Shown here in pieces: positions 32,412 to 40,892 of a stretch of DNA of 64,000 bases. The notes under the pieces are model-generated. The model ran no database searches and was not told the DNA's origin. It saw only the letters and a list, made by a program, of their open reading frames with translations. The first letter of the stretch is position 1. Every line of letters begins with the position of its first letter. The position numbers and the translations under genes were made by a program. This DNA is from Dactylosporangium aurantiacum. Lineage in GTDB: Bacteria > Actinomycetota > Actinomycetes > Mycobacteriales > Micromonosporaceae. The stretch covers positions 62,001 through 126,000 of the forward strand of contig NZ_JNYJ01000008.1 in assembly GCF_000716715.1 (NCBI RefSeq), given 5' to 3'.

Positions 32412-33467
32412 CTACTTCAGGGTGATCCGCTGCTGCGGGCTGGAGTCCAGCCGCAGCGTGGTCGGCTTGCCGTCGCGGGTCAGGGCGCCCTTGGGCTCGA
32501 AGCGGACGGTGAGCGCCTGCACGGAGCCCTCCGCCACGTCCATGCGCACCTCGTCCTTGACCGTGTAGCGGGTGATCGGCACCGACTCGCGCTGCACCGT
32601 CACGGTGGACGCCTCGACGGTGACGGCCTTGCCGCCGGCCGACAGCTGCAGGCTCTGCCGCATGTCGATGGTGCCGGCGAGGGTACCGATGGAGTCGAGC
32701 TGCATCTCCACCCACACGCGCAGCCAGGTGCGCCCGGCCGGGGCCCAGGTGCCGTGCTGGCGGTGGTCGTAGGGTTCCAGGGCCGCGGAGACGGACATCT
32801 GGATCTCGACGCGGTAGGGCTCGCCGCCGATCTGCCCCATGACCTTGTACGACACCTCGCCGAACGGGCGCGGTTTCAGGTACGCCTTCACGGCGCCGGG
32901 GCCGACGGTGCCGGTGCGCACGTCGACGCTCTGGTCCAGGTCCGCGTCGGTGACGACGAGGGTGGCCGGGGCGCCGGCCGGTACCAGCGCGACGAGGACC
33001 GACTCGGGCGTGATCAGCCCCTCGACGGTGCGGGCCTTGTCGCCGACCCGCAGCCGGGCCTTCACCAGCGGGGACGGCTCGGACTTCACCCCCGGCACCG
33101 CCGCCAGCCGCACGAACAGGAACTCGTTGCCGGCGCCGGCCGGGATGCTGCCGGTCGCGTCGCGCGGCACCCCGGTCGCCGACTGCATCCGGCCGAACTG
33201 GGTGACGACCACCGGCTCGAGGTGGTCGGCGGTGCCGACCTCCGCCAGCCGCACCGCGTAGTCGGGCCCGGCGATCGCCGCGCCCGCCGGCAGCGGCTTC
33301 GCCGCCGGCACCGCGATCCCGCCGCCGGCCAGCACGGCCAGCTCCGGCACCACGGTCGCCACCTTCGACCCCACCGCCGACGCCGGCGCCGGGACCGTGC
33401 CGCCGTCACACCCCGCGAGCAGCCCGCACACCACCGCCACGGCAACCGCCCCGTGCACCCCGCGCAT
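32412..33467 (-). CDS. Lipoprotein of unknown function
   Basis: 351 residues from ATG 33467, preceded by GAGGGGAACG (a GTG 12 nt upstream is in frame). Signal peptide II with lipobox LAGC (Cys20). The mature part is beta-rich: FLFVRLAAVPGVKSEPSP, KARLRVGDKARTVEG and a C-terminal VEIQMSVSAALEPYDHRQH to RITLK domain. No recognised family. Located outside the membrane. Separated by 45 nt from the nitrate reductase gene stop upstream of it on the same strand, but there is no functional link visible. Confidence 0.8.
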   Translation of the reverse strand: MRGVHGAVAVAVVCGLLAGCDGGTVPAPASAVGSKVATVVPELAVLAGGGIAVPAAKPLPAGAAIAGPDYAVRLAEVGTADHLEPVVVTQFGRMQSATGVPRDATGSIPAGAGNEFLFVRLAAVPGVKSEPSPLVKARLRVGDKARTVEGLITPESVLVALVPAGAPATLVVTDADLDQSVDVRTGTVGPGAVKAYLKPRPFGEVSYKVMGQIGGEPYRVEIQMSVSAALEPYDHRQHGTWAPAGRTWLRVWVEMQLDSIGTLAGTIDMRQSLQLSAGGKAVTVEASTVTVQRESVPITRYTVKDEVRMDVAEGSVQALTVRFEPKGALTRDGKPTTLRLDSSPQQRITLK

Positions 33468-33512
33468 CGTTCCCCTCACCTCTCGCGCCGACGACGCACC
33501 ACCTTAGCGGCG

Positions 33513-36500
33513 TCAGTACACGTCGCGGACGTAGCGCTTGTCCGCGCTGAGCTGCTTCACGTACGCCTCGGCGGCGTCCGGGGCGAGGTGGCCGTGGGCG
33601 ACGGCGATCTCACGCAGGGTACGGTCGACGTCCTTGGCCATGCGGCTGGCGTCGCCGCAGACGTAGAAGTGCGCGCCGTCCTGCAGCCACGACCACAGCT
33701 GGGCGCCGTGCTCGCGCATGCGGTCCTGCACGTACACCTTGTTGCGCTGGTCTCGGGAGAACGCCAGGTCGAGGCGGGTCAGCGTGCCGGCCTCGCGCAG
33801 CGCGAGCAGCTCCTGCTCGTAGTAGAAGTCGGTGGCGCGGCGCTGCTCACCGAAGAACAGCCAGTTCGCGCCGCGGGCGCCGCGCGCCTGCCGCTCGTGC
33901 AGGAACCCCAGGAACGGCGCGACGCCGGTGCCCGGACCGACCATGATCATGGCGGTGGCCGGGTCCGCGGGCGGGCGGAAGTGCGGCGACCGCTGGACGA
34001 ACACCGGGACGTCACCGTCGGCGGGCAGGTCGGCCAGGAACGTCGACGCGACGCCCTTGCGGATCTGGCCGCGGCTGTTGGGGAAGCGCAGCACGGACAC
34101 GGTGAGGCTGACCCGGTCCGGGTCCAGCAGCGGCGTGGAGGAGATCGAGTACTGCCGCGGCTGGAGCCGCTTGAGCACGCCGGCCCACTCCTGCGCGGTG
34201 GCGTCGACCGGCCACTCGGCGACGACGTCGATCGCCTGCCGACCCCACGTCCACTTCGCCAGCTCGCCCTGGTTGTCGGGGCGCAGCAGGGTCTTGAGCT
34301 GCGGGTCGCCGTTGCGGTCGGCGACGAACCGCAGCAGGTCCGGGCTGATCTTGGCGATTTCCAGGCGGCGGTGCAGCGCCTCGGACAGCGGCAGCGTGCC
34401 GTGCTGGGCCAGCTCGACCGGGTCGTCGGCGCGCAGCCCGGTCACCTTCAGCCACTCGCTGACCAGGTCGGGGCAGTTGACGGGCCACACGCCGAGGGAG
34501 TCGCCGGCCTCGTACGGCAGGGCACCGGCACCCGCCTCGAACGTGAACTGCCGGACCTCCTTCGCCGAGCCGGGCAGGCTCAGCAGCCGGTTGCCGGCTA
34601 GGCGGGCGGTCAGCGGCTGGTTGCGGGTCGGCGCCGGCAGCGGCGCCCTGGGCCGGGGCACCGCACGCAGCGCGGCGATGACCTGGTCGAGCCAGGCGTC
34701 GGCGGCCGGCTGGTAGTCCGGCTCGCAGTCGACGCGGGCGGTGAGCCGGGTCGCCCCCAGCTCGCTGAGGCGGGCGTCGAGGCGCCGGCCGTGGCCGCAG
34801 AAGTCGTCGTAGTTGGAGTCGCCGAAGGCGAGCACCGCGTACCGGCGGTCGTCGAGGCGGGGCGTGTCGGGCCCGCCGAGCGACTGCCAGAACGCGGCGC
34901 CGTTGTCGGGCGCGTCGCCGTCGCCGAACGTGCTGGTGATGATGAGCAGGTCGGCGGGGCCGTTGAGGGTGTCGACGCCGACGTCGGCCATGCTGCGCAC
35001 CACCGGCTGCCAGCCCGCCTCGGCGAGGCGGCGGCCGACGACCCCGGCGAAGTCCTCGGCGTTGCCGGTCTGCGACGCCCACAGGACCTGGACGGCCGGT
35101 CCGGTGCCGTCCTCGGCGGCTTCCCCGGCGGCGCGGACGGCGAGCGCGGGGACCGCCGGCACCCGCGAGTACCGCCCGGCGAGCAGGCCGTTGACCCACA
35201 GCGCCCGCTCCGGGCTGACCGGCGCCGACGCCGGCAGGACCGGCACGGTGGTGTGGTCCGGCGGGGCGGCGGTGAGCGCGTCGAGGAACCCGGCGAGGTA
35301 CCGCTTCTCGTCGTCGGTGAGCTGCGGCGGCGCCGTCGGCAGCCCGAGCATCTCGCGCAGGTCGGAGCGGTCCGGCACGTCCGCGACCCGGGTGAGGGAC
35401 ACGGCGCAGACCTTCAGCTCGGGCTGGAACGACACCGGGTCGACGGCGTCGTTGGTGACCGCGTTGACGCTGAGGTACTCGCCGAACAGGTCGTTCCAGT
35501 GGAACGGCGCGAAGCACCCGCCGGGCATGACCCGGTCCGTCACGACCGCGGGCAGCACCGCCCGGCCACGCCGGGACGCGACCTCGACCCGGTCGCCGTC
35601 ACCGACGCCGAGGCGGGCCGCGTCGACCGGGTTGAGCTCGACGAACGGCCCCGGGTTGAGCTTGTTGAGCTTGCCGACCCGGCCCGTCTTCGTCAGCGTG
35701 TGCCACTGGTGCTGCAGCCGGCCGGTGTTGAGCAGGAACGGGTAGTCGTCGTCCGGCAGCTCCGCCGCCGGCAGGTGCGGCCGGGCGTGGAAGACGGCCC
35801 GCCCGCTCGGCGTGGCGAACGCCAGCCGCGGCCGGCTGCCGTCCGGGCCCTCCAGGAGGCGCTGGCTGACGCCGTCGTTGCGGTACCGGATCGGGTTGCG
35901 CGCCGCCGCGCCGGGGGCGGCCGGCCACTGCACCGGGCCCTCACGCAGCCGGTCGTAGCTGACGCCGCGCAGGTCGTAGCCGGTGGCGGGGTTCCAGAAC
36001 GCGCGCAGCTCCGCGAAGACGTCCTCGGCGTCGGCGTAGTCGAACGCGGCGCCGTACCCCATCTCGGTGGCGATGCGGGCGATGAGCTGCCAGTCGGGCA
36101 GCGCGTCGCCGGGCGGCGGAACCGCCCGGTGCACGAGCGTCAGCGACCGCTCCGAGTTGATCATGATGCCGTCGGCCTCGCCCCAGATCGCCGCGGGCAG
36201 GATCACGTCGGCGTACGCGTTGGTCTCGGTGTCGCCGTACACGTCCTGCGTGATGACGAGCTCGGCGGCCTCCAGGCCCTCGATGACGGTGCGGCGGTTG
36301 CCCACCGACGCGACCGGGTTGGTGCAGATGATCCAGCACGCCTTGATCTGCCCCTCGGCCATCCGGCGGAACATGTCGACGGTGCCGGTGCCGGCCTCGG
36401 TGCGCAGCGTGCCGCGGGGCAGCCCCCAGCGGTGCTCGACGAACGCCCGGTCCTGCTCGACGAGCACGGAGCGCTGACCGGGCAGGCCGGGACCCATGTA

Positions 36501-37553
36501 GCCCATCTCGCGGCCGCCCATCGCGTTGGGCTGGCCGGTCAGCGACAGCGGGCCGCTGCCCGTGCGGCAGATGGCGCCGGTGGCGAGGTGCAGGTTGACC
36601 AGGGCGTTGGTGTTCCAGGTGCCGTGGGTGGACTGGTTGAGCCCCATCGTCCAGCAGCTGACCCAGTTGTCGGCGGTCCCGATCAGCGCGGCCGCGGTCT
36701 CCAGGGACGCCTCCGGGATGCCGGTGATGCCGGACACCCGGGCCGGGGTGTAGTCCTCGAGGAACTCCGGCATCGCGGCCCAGCCCTCGGTGTGCTCGGC
36801 GATGAACTGCTCGTCGACGTGCCCGGCCCGCACCAGCAGGTGCAGCAGACCGTTGAGCAGCGCCAGGTCGGTGCCCGGGTTGACCTGCAGGAACAGGTCG
36901 GCCTTCTCGGCGGTCGCGGTGCGCCGCGGGTCGACCACGATGAGCTTCGCGCCGGCCTTGACCCGGTCGAGCATCCGCAGGAACAGGATCGGGTGGCAGT
37001 CGGCCATGTTCGCGCCGATGACCAGGAACACGTCGGCGTGGTCGAGGTCGTCGTACGAGCCGGGCGGCCCGTCGGAGCCGAGCGACAGCTTGTAGCCGCT
37101 GCCGGCGCTCGCCATGCACAGCCGCGAGTTCGACTCGATCTGGTTGGTGCCGATGAAGCCCTTCGCCAGCTTGTTCGCCAGGTACTGCGCCTCGAGGGTC
37201 ATCTGGCCCGACACGTACAGCGCGACCGCGTCCGGCCCGTGCTCGTCGACGATCGCCCGCAGCCGCCGCGCCGTCTCGGTGATCGTCGCGTCGAGGTCGG
37301 CGTCCTGCGGCGCGGCGCCCCGGTCCCGGCGCACCTTCGCGGTGCCGAGCCGGCCCGGCGCGGCCAGCATGTCGGCGCTCGTCGCGCCCTTGGTGCACAA
37401 CCGCCCGCGGTTGGCCGGGTGCTCCTTGTCACCGGACGCCTTGAGCACCCTCGGCTGGCCGTCAGGCCCCCGACCGATGTCCAGCACGATCCCGCAGCCG
37501 ACGCCGCAGTATGAACACACCGTCCTGACCTGCGTGTCCAGTGCTGCCACCAT
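33513..37553 (-). CDS. Assimilatory nitrate reductase fused to sulfite-reductase-type flavoprotein (single-chain NADPH nitrate reductase)
   Basis: 1,346 residues. Start ATG 37553 has GGAAG upstream. Residues 1-about 700: Mo-bis-MGD oxidoreductase with a [4Fe-4S] site (Cys13, Cys16, Cys20, Cys53) and the Mo-ligand Cys146 in [14 protein letters not shown]; the C-terminal molybdopterin-binding part ends near [16 protein letters not shown]. Residues about 820-960: flavodoxin/FMN ([25 protein letters not shown]). Residues about 985-1190: FAD domain ([23 protein letters not shown]). Residues about 1205-1346: NADPH domain ([11 protein letters not shown], ending DKRYVRDVY). The chain reduces nitrate to nitrite with NADPH in the cytosol, replacing separate NasA/NasB. 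A GlnR-like site lies upstream. Confidence 0.95.
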   Translation of the reverse strand: MVAALDTQVRTVCSYCGVGCGIVLDIGRGPDGQPRVLKASGDKEHPANRGRLCTKGATSADMLAAPGRLGTAKVRRDRGAAPQDADLDATITETARRLRAIVDEHGPDAVALYVSGQMTLEAQYLANKLAKGFIGTNQIESNSRLCMASAGSGYKLSLGSDGPPGSYDDLDHADVFLVIGANMADCHPILFLRMLDRVKAGAKLIVVDPRRTATAEKADLFLQVNPGTDLALLNGLLHLLVRAGHVDEQFIAEHTEGWAAMPEFLEDYTPARVSGITGIPEASLETAAALIGTADNWVSCWTMGLNQSTHGTWNTNALVNLHLATGAICRTGSGPLSLTGQPNAMGGREMGYMGPGLPGQRSVLVEQDRAFVEHRWGLPRGTLRTEAGTGTVDMFRRMAEGQIKACWIICTNPVASVGNRRTVIEGLEAAELVITQDVYGDTETNAYADVILPAAIWGEADGIMINSERSLTLVHRAVPPPGDALPDWQLIARIATEMGYGAAFDYADAEDVFAELRAFWNPATGYDLRGVSYDRLREGPVQWPAAPGAAARNPIRYRNDGVSQRLLEGPDGSRPRLAFATPSGRAVFHARPHLPAAELPDDDYPFLLNTGRLQHQWHTLTKTGRVGKLNKLNPGPFVELNPVDAARLGVGDGDRVEVASRRGRAVLPAVVTDRVMPGGCFAPFHWNDLFGEYLSVNAVTNDAVDPVSFQPELKVCAVSLTRVADVPDRSDLREMLGLPTAPPQLTDDEKRYLAGFLDALTAAPPDHTTVPVLPASAPVSPERALWVNGLLAGRYSRVPAVPALAVRAAGEAAEDGTGPAVQVLWASQTGNAEDFAGVVGRRLAEAGWQPVVRSMADVGVDTLNGPADLLIITSTFGDGDAPDNGAAFWQSLGGPDTPRLDDRRYAVLAFGDSNYDDFCGHGRRLDARLSELGATRLTARVDCEPDYQPAADAWLDQVIAALRAVPRPRAPLPAPTRNQPLTARLAGNRLLSLPGSAKEVRQFTFEAGAGALPYEAGDSLGVWPVNCPDLVSEWLKVTGLRADDPVELAQHGTLPLSEALHRRLEIAKISPDLLRFVADRNGDPQLKTLLRPDNQGELAKWTWGRQAIDVVAEWPVDATAQEWAGVLKRLQPRQYSISSTPLLDPDRVSLTVSVLRFPNSRGQIRKGVASTFLADLPADGDVPVFVQRSPHFRPPADPATAMIMVGPGTGVAPFLGFLHERQARGARGANWLFFGEQRRATDFYYEQELLALREAGTLTRLDLAFSRDQRNKVYVQDRMREHGAQLWSWLQDGAHFYVCGDASRMAKDVDRTLREIAVAHGHLAPDAAEAYVKQLSADKRYVRDVY

Positions 37554-37604
37554 CACTTCCTTCCGCCCGGCCGACACCGACGCGTCGACCGTGACGCTGC
37601 GGCG

Positions 37605-37636
37605 AGCATAGGAACGGCGCGTTACGCCCGCGTCAC
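37605..37636 (-). promoter_or_regulatory. Candidate GlnR site and -10 box of the nitrate reductase gene
   Basis: On the minus strand GTGAC-N6-GTAAC (37636-37621) resembles the GlnR nitrogen-regulator half site GTNAC-N6-GAAAC. A -10 TATGCT lies at 37610-37605, 10 nt downstream, so the site occupies the -35 area, as for an activator. ATG 37553 is 51 nt past the -10. Confidence 0.5.
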
Positions 37637-37699
37637 GCCGATCATCGCCGCGTCGTTACACGTGCCCCACATCGATCGCGCTGCGGGTGTGAAGGTGCG

Positions 37700-39004
37700 T
37701 CACCTCCCACCGCCGGCGTAATCCGTCAGGTCGCGCAGCCGGCGGACGGGCGACAGCAGCAGCGCGAGGGGCGCGGCGAGCGCGGCGGCGGCGAACACCC
37801 ACAGCGTCGCCCGCCCGCCGAGCGGCCCGGCGAGGGCGCCCGCGACCAGGCCACCGACCGGGATCGCGCCCCACGACACGAACCGCACCGTGGCCATCAC
37901 CCGCGGCAGCAGCTGCGGCGGGCTGGCGATCTGCCGGTACGTCCTCGTGGTCACGCTCAGCACCACCACCCCGGCGGCGAACAGGACGTTGCCGGCGGCG
38001 AAGGCGGCGAACGCCACCCAGCCCGTGCCCGCCGGGACGAGCACCGCGCCGGCGACCGCCACGAACCCGGCCCGCACCAGCGCCCGCGCGGACCCGAGCC
38101 ACCTGGTGATCCGCGTCGTCAGCGCGGCACCGGCGAGCGAGCCGACCCCCTCCACCGCGAGCAGCAGCCCGACGAGCGCGGCGGGTGCGTGCAGCTCGCG
38201 GACCAGGTACAGCGGGTACACCGCCAGCTGCGCGCCGCAGACGAAGTTGACGGCGGTCGCGGTCCACATGCCGGGCCCCATGACGGGGTGCCGGACGACG
38301 AACCACCAGCCCTCCCGGATCAGCACCCAGGTCGGTTCGGGCTTCCCGCCGGGCTTCCCGCCGGGCTTCCCGCCGGGCGTCCCGCCGGGGACCCTGCCGC
38401 CCCGAACCGGCAGGGTCCGCAGCAGTGCGGCGGAGACCAGGTAGCTGCCGGCGTCGACGAGCACCGTCGCGACCGGCCCGAGCAGCTGCACGCAGAACCC
38501 ACCGGCCGACGGCCCACCGAGCTGCGTGGCGGCGTGGGTGGCCGAGGTGAGGCTGTTGCGGGCCTGCAGCTGCTCCCGCTCCACGATCTCCGGCAGGAAC
38601 GTCGCGTTGGCCACGTCGAACACCACGTCGGCGAAGCTGACCACGAGCGCCGTCACCACCAGGTGCGCGACGCTGAGCCACCCGAGCCACCACGCGACCG
38701 GCACCGACCCGACGGCGACCGCCCGCACCAGGTCCGCGCCGATCTGCGCGCCACGCAACGGCAGCCGCTGCACCAGCACCCCGGCCGGCAGCCCGATCAC
38801 CAGCCAGGCCACGTAGCTCGCCGCGGCGATCACGCCCATCTCGAACGGTCCCGCGTCCAGCACCGTCAACGCCGTCAACGGCAGCGCGACGGCACCGACC
38901 GCGGACCCGGCCCCACTGGTCGTGCCCGCCGCCCACCAGGTCCAGAACGCCCGGCGCCTCGAACGCAGGGGCCGCGGACGCGCCTGCCGCAGAGTGAGTT
39001 CCAT
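37700..39004 (-). CDS. MFS transporter
   Basis: 434 residues from ATG 39004, twelve predicted helices. The family mark between TM2 and TM3 is VLVQRLPLRGAQIGADL, with LPEIVEREQLQARNSLTSAT after TM4 as in the macrolide/drug-efflux group (MFS_3/TMEM-like). The central cytosolic loop carries a slippage-made PGG(K/T) repeat, encoded by four 12-bp units at 38337-38387. Diverges by 26 bp from the HxlR-peroxiredoxin gene and shares a symmetric promoter with it; it is probably the regulated efflux pump of that sensor. Confidence 0.9.
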   Translation of the reverse strand: MELTLRQARPRPLRSRRRAFWTWWAAGTTSGAGSAVGAVALPLTALTVLDAGPFEMGVIAAASYVAWLVIGLPAGVLVQRLPLRGAQIGADLVRAVAVGSVPVAWWLGWLSVAHLVVTALVVSFADVVFDVANATFLPEIVEREQLQARNSLTSATHAATQLGGPSAGGFCVQLLGPVATVLVDAGSYLVSAALLRTLPVRGGRVPGGTPGGKPGGKPGGKPEPTWVLIREGWWFVVRHPVMGPGMWTATAVNFVCGAQLAVYPLYLVRELHAPAALVGLLLAVEGVGSLAGAALTTRITRWLGSARALVRAGFVAVAGAVLVPAGTGWVAFAAFAAGNVLFAAGVVVLSVTTRTYRQIASPPQLLPRVMATVRFVSWGAIPVGGLVAGALAGPLGGRATLWVFAAAALAAPLALLLSPVRRLRDLTDYAGGGR

Positions 39005-39022
39005 AATGGAACGCACTATAGT
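38999..39022. promoter_or_regulatory. Symmetric bidirectional promoter/operator between the MFS and HxlR-peroxiredoxin genes
   Basis: Two perfect palindromes adjoin: TTCCAT-A-ATGGAA (38999-39011, covering the MFS start codon) and ACTATAGT (39015-39022). The latter yields a -10 TATAGT on both strands (plus 39017-39022, minus 39020-39015). The predicted transcripts start 0-4 nt from the two start codons (GTG 39031 and ATG 39004). Confidence 0.7.
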
Positions 39023-39030
39023 TGGTGGTC

Positions 39031-39918
39031 GTGGACCGCGCTGCCCTTGCCGACGCCGACTGCGGCATCAGTCAGGCCCTGGGCGTCATGGGCGACGGCT
39101 GGACGTTCCTGATCGTGCGCGACATCGCCGGCGGCACCACCAGGTTCGACGCCCTGCAACGGGCCTTGGGCGTGAGCCGCCGCGCCCTCACCGAGCGCCT
39201 CGCCCGCCTCGTCGAGGACGGCGTCCTGCGGCGGCGGCAGTACAGCGCCCATCCGCCGCGCTACGACTACCTGCTCACCGCGAAGGGCGAGGGCCTGCTA
39301 CCGGTGCTCGTCGCCCTCCAGGACTGGGGCACCCGCCACGTCATGGGCACCGGCGCGCTGACCGCCACCGCCGACGGCGCCTCGGCCGAGGCCCGCCGGG
39401 TGCACGCGCTGACCGGCCGCCGCCTGCCCGACGTCACCCTCACCGGCCACGACGGCACCCCCGTCGACCTGTGCACCCGCGTCGGGTGGACGGTGCTGTA
39501 CTGCTTCCCCGGCGCCTACGCCCCCGGCACCCACGGCTACCCGCCCGGCTGGAGCGACATCCCCGGCGCGCCCGGCTGCACCCTGGAGTCGATCACGTAC
39601 GCGGCCCGCCACCCGGCCTTCCTGGCGCACAACGCCGAGGTGTACGGGGTGAGCACCCAGCGCCCCGACCAGCTCGCCGCGTTCGTGGCCCACGCCCGGC
39701 TGCCGTTCCCGCTGCTGTCGGACCAGGACCTCACCCTGACCACCGGCCTGCTCCTGCCGACGTTCCGCGCCGGCGGCGTCGACCGGCTCAAGCGCCTGAC
39801 CCTGCTCGCCGACCCTACGGGCACGATCCGCGAGGTCCAGTTCCCGGTCACCGACCCGGCCGCCTCGGTCGACGACGTCCTCGCCACCCTGACCCGCCTG
39901 ACTCGCCCGCCCGCGTGA
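39031..39918 (+). CDS. HxlR family regulator fused to a peroxiredoxin-like (redoxin) domain
   Basis: 295 residues from GTG 39031 (TTG 39022 is possible but overlaps the -10). Residues 5-about 110: HxlR winged helix, with the conserved N-terminal Cys11 (DCGISQALGVMGDGW), FDALQRALGVSRRALTERL and YDYLLTAKGEGL. Residues about 128-290: redoxin fold, with PDVTLTGHDGTPVDL, TVLYCFPGAYAPG, APGCTLESIT (Cys183 matches the peroxidatic PGCT Cys of BCP/AhpE), FPLLSDQDLTL and RLTLLADPTGTIREV. Other Cys: 148 and 158. HxlR proteins such as HypR sense oxidants by the N-terminal Cys; here the peroxidase domain could relay oxidation to it. Likely controls itself and the divergent MFS pump. Confidence 0.9.
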   Translation: MDRAALADADCGISQALGVMGDGWTFLIVRDIAGGTTRFDALQRALGVSRRALTERLARLVEDGVLRRRQYSAHPPRYDYLLTAKGEGLLPVLVALQDWGTRHVMGTGALTATADGASAEARRVHALTGRRLPDVTLTGHDGTPVDLCTRVGWTVLYCFPGAYAPGTHGYPPGWSDIPGAPGCTLESITYAARHPAFLAHNAEVYGVSTQRPDQLAAFVAHARLPFPLLSDQDLTLTTGLLLPTFRAGGVDRLKRLTLLADPTGTIREVQFPVTDPAASVDDVLATLTRLTRPPA

Positions 39919-39943
39919 CTCGCCCGCCTGACCCACCCGTCCC

Positions 39944-40005
39944 GACGGCGCGGCGCCCCGACGGCGTGGCGCCCCGACGGCGTGGCGTGGCGTGGCGTGG
40001 CGTGG
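39944..40005 (+). repeat. 16-bp and 5-bp tandem repeats between convergent genes
   Basis: Units of about 16 bp (CCCCGACGGCGTGGCG) pass into five exact CGTGG pentamers (39981-40005) that end at the stop codon of the PPOX gene. Confidence 0.8.
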
Positions 40006-40464
40006 CTACAGCGTGACGGACGCGCGGCCGTCGGGGCGGCTGTCCGGGTCGAGGACCCAGTGCTCGCGGACCGTGGCGCGGTACATGCGATAGACGCCGT
40101 CGCCCGTCACCTCGTCGATCTTGACCCGCCGGCCGCCCTTCGGCAGGGCCGCGTCACCGTAGGCGGCCGCGACCGCCGCGACGGCCGACCCGGTGACCTC
40201 CGCCGCCACGCCCGCCATGTAGACGGCGTCGGGCTCTCCGACGGGGAGGCTCGAGTCGTACACGACCAGGCTCACTTCAGGCCGCTCAGCCAGGTTCCGC
40301 GAGTGCCGCGCCCCGGGCGAGGACATCCAGATCAGCTCCCGGTACCCGCTCAGCGTGTAGAACACCGGCGACACCCACGGCCGCCCTTCCCCGTCGGCGG
40401 TGCCGAGCACCACGTACCGGTTGCCGTCCAGCACCGCCCGCGCGACGTCCTCGAATGCGCCCAT
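40006..40464 (-). CDS. Pyridoxamine 5'-phosphate oxidase-family protein
   Basis: 152 residues from ATG 40464 (MGAFEDVARAVL). Split-barrel flavin/F420-binding fold: YVVLGTADGEGRPWVSPVFYTL, LIWMSSPGARHSRNLAERPEVSLVVYD and PDAVYMAGVAAEV. These dimeric proteins bind FMN, F420 or haem; the cofactor cannot be told. It is flanked by repeats on both sides and has no obvious partner. The start is chosen because residues upstream do not fit the fold. Confidence 0.88.
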   Translation of the reverse strand: MGAFEDVARAVLDGNRYVVLGTADGEGRPWVSPVFYTLSGYRELIWMSSPGARHSRNLAERPEVSLVVYDSSLPVGEPDAVYMAGVAAEVTGSAVAAVAAAYGDAALPKGGRRVKIDEVTGDGVYRMYRATVREHWVLDPDSRPDGRASVTL

Positions 40465-40490
40465 GTTCGCAGCGTATGACCGTGCCGCCG

Positions 40491-40892
40491 TCACCGCGAC
40501 AGCACGAACGTCACCTCACCCCGCCCACCGCAACGGTGCACCCACACCTCCACCGTGACCGGCCCCTCCCGCACCGGCACCCAGTGATCGACCGTGCTCA
40601 TGGCAGCACCCACGTCGACTCCGTCGGTCCCCACCACCAGCCGCGCCGTGTGCACCAGGGTCGAGCCGGGCAGCTCTGGGCGCCCGTCGTACACCCGGAC
40701 GGTCACCGGCTCGCGGCCCTCCGTCGCCACCAGGATCACGCCCGGGCCGGCCACCACCGGACCCGCCCCGCCGCCCGGCTCAGGCACCTCGACGTCCGCA
40801 CCGGTCACGGACAGCATGACCTGCCCGTCCCCCGCCAAGCCCGGGACCTCCACCTCGACGTCAACCTCGAGGAGCAGCTCAGCTTCTGCCAC
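40491..40892 (-). CDS. Probable separate hypothetical gene embedded in the 3' end of the WGR reading frame
   Basis: From GTG 40892 the sequence reads as a normal, beta-rich, Val/Glu-rich protein of 133 residues (AEAELLLEVDVEVEVPGL, VTVRVYDGRPELPGS, GPVTVEVWVHRCGGRGEV). The about 460 bp before it in the same frame is repeat DNA translated into Cys/Arg/Trp-rich nonsense. I suspect an independent gene that only by chance is in frame with the WGR-propeller gene. No family recognised. Confidence 0.45.
   Translation of the reverse strand: MAEAELLLEVDVEVEVPGLAGDGQVMLSVTGADVEVPEPGGGAGPVVAGPGVILVATEGREPVTVRVYDGRPELPGSTLVHTARLVVGTDGVDVGAAMSTVDHWVPVREGPVTVEVWVHRCGGRGEVTFVLSR

Noticed and set aside
34791..37514. 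Open frame of about 900 codons antisense to the nitrate reductase gene
   Set aside because: Shadow of a real gene in mirror codon phase; no domain, start or ribosome site.
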